A stretch of DNA of 30,024 nt from positions 1 through 30,024 of the forward strand of contig JAHBMJ010001143.1 in assembly GCA_018398765.1 (NCBI GenBank). The letters run 5' to 3'. The stretch is from Chromera velia (taxonomy: Eukaryota > Sar > Chromeraceae). Each line of letters opens with the position of its first letter. The first letter of the stretch is position 1. Under the pieces are notes generated by a model. It had not been told where the DNA came from. It ran no database searches and saw nothing but the letters and a program-made list of their open reading frames with translations. This document shows, one piece after another, positions 21,955-30,024 of this stretch. The translations under genes and the position numbers were made by a program.

Positions 21955-24900
21955 AATTTTTTTTGACCGACGAACTTGCAGGACGTCTGAAAGTAGAAGC
22001 CGATCCTCAGGACTTTCGAAAGGACATTCTCTAACTTGAAGTTGCAACAGATCTCTCAGGGCGTCCTCAGTCCCTCCCGATATCCCTCTCTCCCTTTCCT
22101 CTGTTCCGCTTTGCTGTTGACGTTCCCGAATCTTCTCTTCTGCCTTCATGGCCTTCTGCTTTCTCAGAAATGTCTCGAAGGAGGTGAGAAGAAACCTGAA
22201 ATTAGACCACATGAGGTTAGAGCAGAGGAGAGTAGAGGGCATCAGGTGAGAGAGGAAGTGGAAGAGAATACACAAACATTCTAGGCCGGCAGACGAATGG
22301 ATGGGAAAAGATAAGACAAATAAATACTCAAATGGAGAGACACCAACCAACCAACGCAGGAGTCGTATGTTTTTCTGTGCCTTCATTTTGACACTACTTC
22401 CCGTCTCTCTCTCTCTCCCTCTCTCTGTAGCTTCCGGGGGGGGGAGGGGGGGCTTCTTCTCAAGGGAGGCTTCACCACGTTCTGGAAACAACAAGTACGG
22501 GAAGGGACACAGTTCACCCCTCCTCACTCGTCGCTGGACAACGCACATGGAAGTTACGAACTTTTTTTTTTTTCATTGTCATTCGAGCCGCACCTCTTTC
22601 ACTTGATTGTCACTTCTCTGTCTCTGTCTCTCTCTTTCTGTCTTAACCCTCTCAGGGAGAAAATACAAGCTTGAACCTCTCAGAATGAACATACAAGCTT
22701 GGCCCCTCAATCCCAATCACCCACCCACCTCCGACAGATCCACTGAACAGTCTCGAAGTCTCCCTGCCCCCCCAACCCGAGCAGACACTTGCAGTACTTC
22801 AAAAGGGCCTGCGGGAAGAATAAAACAAAACGAATAAGAGCCATCGTCGTTGATCGAAAAGAAGAAGAAGAAGAAGAAGAAGCAAGAAACTCTTGCTGGG
22901 ACCAGACCAGAGAAGAGGCAACAGACCCCAAAGGAAGTGGGAAAGCCCATTCGCGATACAAACAGAAAAGAACAGCCAAGTGTGGGAAGAAGCGATTCAT
23001 GCCAGCCACCAGGGATCTACACCCACGCCAATGCACGACTGGAAGAATAAGAAGGAGAAGCACTTTCGAGAAATGTGCGAGAACGATGGTAAACGAGCTT
23101 CCGGCAGGCTCACCGTCGCCTCATATTTTGACCAAGAGATGTTTTCCAACGGTCCCCCACCGCCGAGTGAAGCCGCAGCTTCCTCTGCTGAGGCTGATGC
23201 AGCGGCGGCAGCAGCAGAAGCAGCGGGTGGATGTTCTCTCCCTCTTTCTTTGTCTTGCAGCTCAAGGAGCGGAGCAAGACACCTGCACGCACAGCAGAGA
23301 GGACAAATTCCTGTCGCCACGAATAGGGAGGAGTGAGGGAGAGAGGAAGAGGAAGGGACAGCAGGGACCCTCTATCACTCGGTGCGCCTGTGCGTGCGTG
23401 TGCGTGCGGGGAGAGATGCAAATGTGCATGGGAGACGGTCGCAAGGGTCCCTCCTGGACGGTTGCCCTTTTTGGTTCGCAGTCTCTCATTCATTCCTGCA
23501 GTGGTTTCTTCATTTCTCCTTTCCTTTCTTTCTTTCTTTCTTCCTTCCTTCTGACTTCCTTCCTTCCTTACTTTTGGAGAGTCTCCGTTGCCTCTGCCCT
23601 GAGTCCAACTGCCTCCAGGGCGTCTGCCTTGGCGAGAATGAGATCCACAAGCTCCCTCCCTGCCCACTCGACAGAGGCGAGGTGCATTTGGTAGACAGAC
23701 TCCTTCTGGCCTAGGGCTGCGGCTGCCTGCATGTCTTTACAGAGGACGTCCGGGAACCTGCACGAAGGATTCATATACACTCTCTCACACACACACAAAT
23801 AGATAAATACATGCATACATAAGTAAATACATACACATATATGTGTACACACATTTACACACATGCACATGCATATGTACATGCACACTCGCGCGCGCGC
23901 GCGCAGACACACACACACACACACAGAGAGAGAGAAAGAGAGAGAGAGAGAGAATCGTGGAGACACACAGAAATACAAAAGGTCACATGTGGGACAAAAG
24001 TGACGGCTCACAAGCACCGTGTCGCTTTCACTTCCTCTCGATCTGACTCGCTCACCCACCCACCGCCATGCGAGGTCATCTGTCGTTGCACCCATAGTGA
24101 AGTCTGCGATCACCTCACGCACGCGCTGCCACTGCCTCAAGTCCAGAAGCACCTGCAGCAGCACACAGTGATGCACCCACACATGCTCACATACATGCAC
24201 GAATCTAATTTCTGTACCCAGACATTGCTTGTGGAACAGAGCCAGAAAGAGAAGGAAAGCGTGTCACATTAGAAGTGAGGCAAAGGGTCCCAAACAACCT
24301 CCACCGGCCAAGAGCCTGTGACAGCAGCCGTCCGCCCTCGCTGTGCACGCTCAAGAAATGATCTACGCATTTCCTTTGCAAATCAACTCTGACCTACAGC
24401 AGGATTTCCGAGCTCCGAATACTCAGAGAGAAAGCACATACAGGAAAAAAGGAACAGAATACAAGAAGAAGAACCAAGCAAGGCGGAGAGAGCAGACCTC
24501 TGCCAGCATGTTCACACAACTCGCGGCGTTCTCGTCCAACGGCAAGGACCCCTCCATCACGCCGCCTTCACCCGAAGGAAGCGCCAGTGCAAATTCATTC
24601 TCATTGCCGCTTCCCAAATGTTCGTCTGCGGCTTCTGCCCCCGAAGTCTCTCTGAACGGAAACACCTCACTACCTTCAGAAACTCCCCTTGAAGGATGCC
24701 CCACTGCACTCCCTCCAGACACACCCCTGGAAGGATGCCTAACCCCACTGGCGCTAGCGCCCCCCCCCGACTCCTGTCGAGGCGGGGGGTGAACCTGAAT
24801 TTGGACGTCTCCAACAACTCCCATCATGCCCCCCTCAGCCTCTTTCTGGCTCTTCCAGTTTTGCAGCGCTGCCTCGAGCACAGCGGCGCTCCCTGTGTAG

Positions 24901-26920
24901 TCCGTCTGACCGTGAAGGCATCGAGCCAGGGTGCGGGCATGGCCCAGATCCTCTGCAGGCAGGTGGGGAGGTGGCAACACAAACCAGAACGAGAGAAGCA
25001 ACCCTGTGAGCAGACAACTCAAAAAGACAGATCGAAACACAAACGCACAGACCCCCCCGACGAATAGCGCAGAGAAGAGGAGAGAAGATGAACAGTGAGT
25101 AAAAGAGATGGGGACAGAGGCAGACTGACATTCAAACAAACAAAAAAACAGACAGGCACACAGGTAGACGGAGAGACGAAACTTAGAGAGAGATTCCCCT
25201 CCCTCCCAACTCACGAAAGAAAGAAAGAATCCGGCCACGACGGAGGGATTCAAACTGCAGGCTACCTGCCCCCACACCGCTCCCTCAACACAGAAAGACA
25301 CCCACCAACCCACCAACGCACCCACCCGGGTATTTTTCTGCCAGGGCTTCCAGGTACCGTCTTGCTTCAGCCCGTTTGCCCTGCAGATGAATGTGTCATC
25401 GAGTGAATGTGCCATTTCTTTCTTCACTACCTCCCTCCACAAAAAAAGCAAAGGAGAAAATACCGGCAGACAGACCCCGCTGGCGTTGAAGAAGAGAGCA
25501 CCAAACATGAATAACACAAACATGTCGGCATGAAATACGAGGTGTGAGTCAAGATCAGAGACCAGATGATGTACAGCACGGCTACAAATGACATCAGACA
25601 GACAGACCGACAAGGAGGCAAATAGAGATACACACGGACCTCCTCCAGCATACAGTTGGCGAGGAGAGAAAGCACATCGTCATCTGCTGAGCCTCCACAC
25701 CTGCAGGCAATAGAGGACAGACAGTCCGGATGCAGCGCGAAGAAGACAGTTCTGTCCACAGAAAAAGAAAAAGACCGCACCGTTTGATGATGAGGCAAAG
25801 AACGAAAGTGGATGGATGGAAGGACGCAGCCGAATATGGCGAGGGAGAGCCGGTCTGACTCGAGAGAAAGAAACGAAAGTGTCATAGACTGACTGAAATG
25901 CTTTCTTGTAACAGTGAATCATTTTGCGTCGAGCTCCGGCCATTTCATTCTCTGCACATTCGACACATACATTTATACACACATGTGAGTGCGCATGTGA
26001 GGGAAAGGGGAGAGGGAGACAGAGAGAAAGCACATCATGGGTGCGACAAGGGAAGCCGTAGCTACAAACAAATCCAGCAAGGTGTGTCTCGTCATTGCAC
26101 AGGCCTCGCACTTCTCATCTGTTCTCAATTCACACTTCATACACGAGAAAGAGAAAGAGAACAATCGCCCTTTCTTCTCCCCTTCCCTGTCCTTTCCTGT
26201 CGAGTTTTCTTCCGCGTGCCCTTCCTTTCTTCCTTCGGTCCTCTCCTGCTTGTGGTCTGCAGAGGCCGACGCTTCTTCCTTCCTGCCTTCGATTTTTCCT
26301 CCACACCCAATCAATCCATTACCCTCCCCTCTCCTTTCATTCCCCCCCCTTTCCTCCATGCTGATGCACCAGAAAGCCCCACTGCCAAAAACCACAAACA
26401 GAAAGAAAGAAGACAATCAACCCACCGAGAGCCGCCCAAAGAGCCCCCGCGTGTTTCCAGAGACTCAGACTAGCAGGTGCACTCATGCGCGCAGCAACGG
26501 AGGCGACCCGGGCCTGATTGGCTCTGTCACCCAGACGTCCAAACACCTCGGCCTGCATGCAGTGCAGCCTCACTCACTCATATCGACAGTCAATCAGTCA
26601 GTCAGTCAGTCAGTTAGTCTCCTTGTCACAAAGAGGGGAACATCGCGTCAAATCACGACGGAGTAATGGACTCCTTCTTCCGTGGGCCAATTAGGCAAAA
26701 CACGGATAGACAAAAGACAGCTACATACCCAACACGCAGCCAACCAGTAACAGGGCAACATACAGGCATATTGGAAACTTCCTTTCCGGTCCCTTGCCGT
26801 GCATGCTGGCTGCGTGACTGTTTGGCTGAATCTTTGACGGACCGACTAGCTGCCTGACTGACTAGTGACAGACAAACAGACAGGCTATATGGTTTCTTTC
26901 CCTCCTTTTCTTCATGACAA

Positions 26921-26974
<54 letters not shown>

Positions 26975-28121
26975 TGACTGACTGACAAGGAGCACGTAGG
27001 CATCGATGAGGTCTGGCTGTTTGCAGAGAAGAGCGTTCAGGACCTCCCTGCTCTGGGGGAACCTCCCGTCGATGAAGAGGGCGTTCGCACGGGCCATCAG
27101 CTGCTGGACCTGCATGAAGAAAAGAAACGAAAGGAAAAGCACTCACTCGCACAGTCAACGATTTGCACTTGGCATACAGGCAATATGCACTTCGCCAGTG
27201 CCCCCAACGACGCCAGAAGAGACGCGGTGAAAAAACTACACGGCAATTGAGGCAGGTGACAAATTCGAAATTTGGTTGACAAGGGAGGAATACGATGGCA
27301 CAAAAACGTTCTGGGACTGTCAATTTATCAACAACTCCTTGCGTTTGTCTGTCCACTTCCCTATCTGCCATGAATCCTATCGGGTCAGTACTTGCAAAGT
27401 TGATCGCTTTCGATACGCGGAGAGCCGGTGGACTCACCTCCTGCGAACAGCTGCGGAGGCTGATGCACCCGTACTTCTTCTTCTGCTTCTTCTTCTTTGG
27501 TTGTCCTGCGAACCCACACAGATATTACATATTTTCATGTAGCGGCTTTTCCCTGCACCCAGTCCAGCGAAGCAGGAATGCAGGCAGCCTCGCGGTCCTG
27601 CATTTGCCGTCATGCAGAAGAACTCAAAAGAGCTACGACAAAGCAAACAGGGAGATTAGCGGGATGGAAGGGAGGGAGAGCGGGACAGGCGGTCACTGCA
27701 AAAAGTGTTGAAACCGTGGGAAGCCAGAGTCGCCAGGCTACCTCAAGAATGCGAAGGGCTATCACATGAGGGTTTCGACACGTCTGTGCTGAGTGCCAAG
27801 CCGCCAGCCAGGCTGACTGACCCGCTGCCGATTGGCGCCGTCTCCTTTTCTTTTCCCTCCCCGGTCTCTTCATCAGCTGGTCCTCCAAGTCCTCTGAGTC
27901 ATCGCTGTCCTCATCTCCGCTTCCCGCAGAGCTCCTGTGTGTTTGAACAGAGACAGAGAGAAGAAAAGGTTGAGTGCGAATAGCATGACAGGGGAAGGCA
28001 TTCGCTTAATTCCAGTTCAACTGACTGACCAGTCGGACTCATCGCTGAGGTCCACTGGGCCCTGTGTGGGCGCGAAGAACGAGGGGTCAATGTTCAAATG
28101 GGCCGTGGCAAGCTGGTCCAT
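15354..28121 (-). CDS. TFIIIC TPR subunit homologue (Tfc4/Sfc4/GTF3C3-like), 29 coding exons
   Basis: Probable RNA polymerase III factor TFIIIC subunit, which binds tRNA/5S promoters and recruits TFIIIB. Exons (5' to 3', minus): 28121-28030, 27934-27822, 27505-27438, 27109-26987, 26552-26426, 25951-25894, 25700-25640, 25380-25326, 24952-24498, 24152-24064, 23757-23572, 23282-23114, 22808-22729, 22195-21976, 21493-21438, 21172-20377, 19961-19903, 19487-19454, 19297-19228, 18968-18587, 17971-17885, 17641-17603, 17457-17420, 17267-17214, 17107-17071, 16903-16700, 16215-16085, 15819-15764, 15446-15354. All 28 junctions keep phase; total about 1343 residues plus TAA. That is longer than I recall for the family because of low-complexity inserts in exons 9, 12, 16, 20 and 26. 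The TAA (15354-15356) lies in AATAAA. The weakest calls are the acceptors of exons 23 and 24 and the donor of exon 25. Family assignment is from memory. Confidence 0.78.
16233..16315. repeat. Compound microsatellite (AC)n(AG)n in intron 26
   Basis: (AC)n is followed by (AG)n with AAAG variants on the plus strand, i.e. (CT)n(GT)n on the transcript strand. It ends 17 bases before the acceptor of exon 27. Confidence 0.95.
17484..17561. repeat. Compound microsatellite (AC)n(GGGA)n(AG)n in intron 22
   Basis: Same order as the other compound arrays. On the transcript strand its (GT)n end lies 26 bases before the proposed acceptor of exon 23. Confidence 0.95.
17984..18038. repeat. Compound microsatellite (AC)n(AG)n in intron 20
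   Basis: On the transcript strand (CT)n then (GT)n. It ends 12 bases before the TGCAG acceptor of exon 21. Confidence 0.95.
21798..21960. repeat. Tetranucleotide arrays (GAAA)n, (GGAA)n, (GACA)n, (GAAA)n in intron 14
   Basis: Four consecutive purine-rich tetranucleotide blocks directly adjoining the donor of intron 14. Their Lys/Arg/Glu open frames are a by-product of the repeat. Confidence 0.95.
22860..22882. repeat. (GAA)n trinucleotide repeat in intron 12
   Basis: A short GAA array inside the intron between exons 12 and 13. Confidence 0.85.
23786..23955. repeat. Compound microsatellite (AC)/(GC)/(AC)/(AG) in intron 10
   Basis: Interrupted CA/TA repeats, a GC run (23890-23904), (AC)n (23906-23924), then (AG)n to about 23953. 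It has the same AC-before-AG polarity as the three other compound arrays of this gene. Confidence 0.9.
26590..26615. repeat. (CAGT)n repeat in intron 4
   Basis: Five to six CAGT units on the plus strand, just upstream (in transcript sense) of the acceptor region of exon 5. Confidence 0.9.
26901..26986. repeat. (CAGA)n/(GACT)n array starting at the donor of intron 4
   Basis: On the transcript strand the intron begins with three GTCA units and passes into a long (GTCT)n array with GTTT interruptions. The splice donor is the first repeat unit. Confidence 0.95.
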
Positions 28122-28126
28122 TCTTT

Positions 28127-28171
28127 CTGTGATGTGGCACTCGCGTCAGTACGCGTGTGGTGTAGACTCAC
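28127..28171 (-). other. Probable 45-base intron in the 5'UTR of the TFIIIC-like gene
   Basis: On the minus strand a consensus GTGAGT donor, a TACTGAC branch-point-like heptamer and an ATCACAG acceptor enclose 45 bases that end 5 bases before the start ATG. The frame upstream of it is open without an ATG nearby, so a longer N-terminus is possible but unsupported. Confidence 0.55.
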
Positions 28172-28835
28172 GAGGGCGTGCGGCACCCTTTCGACTTCTT
28201 TTCAAGAGAGACGGCAGACTGAGCGGATTCAGCAGCACGCTACAGAGTGCGTCTGATAATTGTAGAATCGAAATATGGCAACACTCCGTGCAGCCTCAGG
28301 GCATATGTAGACTAGAACCGAGAATGGCCTCCTTATGCCTACTTCAGTTGCACTCACGGAACATGTCAGGAGGCAACTTTCAGTCCTGGGCTCAGTGGGC
28401 ATCCGACGATCGATCGATCATCACTCTATGCAGGCAATCCATGCATGGCAATCCCGGCCGTCCTTCGCAGGAACATGCATGGTCTGGCCGGTGCGGTGAC
28501 GCCAAGAGTCCGCGCGTTGCATGCATGCATGCATGCATCAACTATTGAATTTCAGCTTAATTTGCTCTGTATACACGAGAGAATACACACTGGAGATGTC
28601 CACCTTCATTCCAAGGACCAGAACTTAGGAAAGAAGAGAATGGGCACTCTACACTGACCCGTGTCTCTACAAGCGGACGGCCCACGTCATTTTCCGCCGG
28701 AAGCGAAACAAATTAAGTTGAGGAAACGGCGAAGCAAGAAACAAAAGATCTCTGCACATATACATGCAAACAGCCAAAGAGTCGGATTGCTCTCTCATCC
28801 TTTCGTCAAATTGGTCCTTTGACTCACCCCTTCAG
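28172..28835. other. Intergenic region, putative promoter of the TFIIIC-like gene
   Basis: About 660 bases upstream of the minus-strand gene, with no open frame of protein character. Palindromic tetranucleotide runs occur: CGATCGATCGATCAT near 28408-28422 and a (GCAT)n run near 28519-28540. No TATA box is convincing. Confidence 0.45.
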
Positions 28836-28992
28836 AAAAGCTTTGCGGCAAAATTGCGGTTCTGTACTGTTGAGGCAGTCTGTGTACGCCAGTCAAGTTA
28901 AGTGTCCCGCCGGCTTACTGCTCCTGGCCGTCTCGTTCTTGTACTGTCAGGCAGTGAATGTGCTGACCGATCTAAAAGACACGAAGACTCAG
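28836..28992 (+). CDS. Possible exon with a hydrophobic segment
   Basis: Bounded by an acceptor-like CCCCTTCAG (to 28835) and a consensus CAG|GTAAGG donor at 28992/28993. The open frame contains GLLLLAVSFLYCQAV followed by a polar stretch ending TKTQ, compatible with a signal peptide or one membrane segment. No initiating ATG is seen in this exon and no family is recognised. Confidence 0.3.
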
Positions 28993-29782
28993 GTAAGGGA
29001 AGGCCATGGGAGTGCGACTGACGTATGGGACGTTTGTGGCGTCGGCCTTCTCATCGGGTCTCTGGATCACCGCCCTTTTGGTTCCAAGATGGTCAGAGAG
29101 AGGGGGGACGCAGTACATGCATTTTTATTCTTGCATGTATAGTGACGCAGAGAGAGTCCTTCGAGTGTAGTGGGGCGATTGCACTTCTAGGGAGTACCTG
29201 GATCCTTTAGTGCTTCCGTGGGTCGTCTCGAATTCGTATTGGACATTTGTCGTGCTATGAGGGCTCAGTGTCTTTTGATAAACAAGTAAGATCGCGCGGT
29301 AAGTCTGGCAGATCGAATCGGCTCAGTGGCAGTGAGAAACTTCGGCTCCTTTACTCAAGGGCGCGACTTTCCGCTAAAAGTGCAACATTTGTCCTCATTT
29401 TTTCTAAAGACTCGTACGACAGGTTGGGGGGGGGACGGAATATTCGGAATAAATTGAAAAAAATTAGAAAATCATATTGCGGCATTAAAGTCAAGGCACT
29501 CACCTTCGGGGTTGTTCGCTCAAGGTATTTCAAGGCACTCATCTTTTTAATTCGACCGCTGATTTAGTGAAAGACCAGTTTATACTGACTGACTGACAGA
29601 TGGGTACGCGTCAACACATTCTTCTCCGCTCTACATTTCTTCTCCATTCGATCCTTCCATCGTGTGTTTGTCCCTCTTTTGGTTTCTCTTCCCCCTGTTC
29701 CCCTTCTGTCTGTTCTCTTCTAAATTTATTTTTTTGCGTTATTCTTTCTCTCCTTCCTCCCTCTCTGTCGTGCATCTGCAGG
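28993..29782. other. No confident gene (possible intron of a plus-strand gene)
   Basis: Mixed composition, pyrimidine-rich from about 29620 to 29782, ending in a strong polypyrimidine-CTGCAG acceptor. Nothing else is recognised. Confidence 0.35.
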
Positions 29783-29820
29783 GCCCAAAAAGTTTTTCTT
29801 GTCGGGGTCCTTCCCCTTGG
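29783..29820 (+). CDS. Possible short internal exon
   Basis: A long C/T-rich tract and CATCTGCAG precede 29783, and GTAAGTAAG follows 29820. Both splice signals are strong for 38 bases between them. Two frames are open, so the reading is undetermined. It could belong with 28836-28992. Confidence 0.3.
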
Positions 29821-29872
29821 TAAGTAAGCATAAATGTGCTGGGAACATGCAATCATGAAGAATGATGCCTCA

Positions 29873-29875
<3 letters not shown>

Positions 29876-29908
<33 letters not shown>

Positions 29909-29985
29909 GCTTTCACGCACGCACACACGCACACACACACGCACACACACACACACACATACACACACACATACACACACATACA

Positions 29986-30024
<39 letters not shown>
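29876..30024. repeat. Long (AC)n microsatellite running off the right edge
   Basis: About 150 bases of AC repeats with GCAC and ATAC interruptions. Confidence 0.97.

Larger units (their letters stand above)
21976..25325 (-). other. TFIIIC-like gene, exons 9-14: second TPR block with inserts
   Basis: Residues 233-632. Exon 9 (24498-24952) begins with a TPR (EDLGHARTLARCLHGQTDY). It then carries an insert with tandem HPSRGVS units (about 24640-24760) before NMLAE, which joins exon 10 VLLDLRQWQRVREVIADF. Exon 11 holds ADALEAVGLRAEATETLQK. Exon 12 has a poly-Ala insert. Exons 13-14 hold ALLKYCKCLLGLGGQGDFE and FETFLRKQKAMKAEEK. The repeats align in order with the family scaffold as I remember it. 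Intron 14 is dominated by (GAAA)n, (GGAA)n and (GACA)n arrays. Confidence 0.72.
25326..28121 (-). other. TFIIIC-like gene, exons 1-8: acidic/basic leader and first TPR repeats
   Basis: Residues 1-232. The protein starts MDQLATAHLNIDPSFF. An acidic stretch (GDEDSDDSEDLED) and Lys/Arg clusters follow (KKRRRR, then KKKKQKKK), which would serve as nuclear localisation signals. Exon 4 gives VQQLMARANALFIDGRF and continues as a TPR helix pair. Exons 5-8 give further helix pairs (AEVFGRLGDRANQARV; GARRKMIHCYKKAFQ; VLSLLANCMLEEGKRAEARR; YLEALAEKYP). The order acidic leader, Lys-rich patch, VQQL-x-x-AN repeat is the N-terminal layout I associate with Tfc4/GTF3C3. Confidence 0.78.

Noticed and set aside
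21769-22039. Long Lys/Arg/Glu open frames over the GAAA/GGAA/GACA arrays
   Set aside because: They are translations of tetranucleotide repeats inside intron 14, with no protein character outside the repeat.
26901-26986. Regular short repeats that could be mistaken for a CRISPR array
   Set aside because: A pure tetranucleotide microsatellite without spacers, in a eukaryotic intron.

Overview
The window is nuclear DNA from an intron-rich eukaryote with a large, repeat-laden genome. It carries GT-AG introns, long compound microsatellites inside introns, degraded LTR retrotransposons and genes cut into exons of 34-796 bases. It has no operons, no Shine-Dalgarno spacing and no CRISPR arrays. The style of the introns (TGCAG acceptors, GTCAGT donors) and a secreted protein with RRLx[E/D] motifs make me think of a free-living alveolate such as a chromerid. 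That is a guess about taxonomy, not something the sequence proves.

Layout. 1-1487 (minus): the gag end of an LTR retrotransposon that runs off the left edge, open in one frame except for a single TAG. 2399-2749 (plus): a small unrecognised protein gene, perhaps with a 5'UTR intron. 2750-5650: gene-poor DNA with A/T tracts, a small palindromic MITE-like insertion (4307-4393) flanked by a 7-bp direct repeat, and a GC-rich hairpin (5151-5212). 5653-12640 (plus): one unrecognised gene split by a complete but decayed Ty1/copia element (5909-11836, minus strand). The element has 261-bp LTRs and a 5-6 bp target duplication. The host reading frame resumes exactly across the duplication, continues through a 77-base intron and ends in a Cys-rich tail. 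13035-13709 (plus): a secreted Pro-, Asn/Gly/Tyr- and Glu-rich protein. 14551-15353: an AT-rich island.

15354-28121 (minus): one long gene fills almost half the window. I assembled 29 coding exons by hand. Splice phase matches at all 28 junctions and gives about 1343 residues. The TPR-like repeats, the N-terminal acidic then Lys-rich leader and the C-terminal helical repeats resemble the TPR subunit of RNA polymerase III factor TFIIIC (Tfc4/Sfc4/GTF3C3). Its introns hold most of the microsatellites, and many donors begin with tetranucleotide repeats of the donor itself.

28172-30024: no confident gene. There are hints of plus-strand exons of another gene (28836-28992, 29783-29820), and an (AC)n tract runs off the right edge.

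The features most worth follow-up are the retrotransposon-split gene, the repeat-based splice sites of the TFIIIC-like gene, the exclusive occurrence of TAG among in-frame stops in the retroelements, and the 87-bp palindromic insertion. All coordinates, phases and mismatch counts were worked out by eye. Family resemblances are from memory and were not searched.
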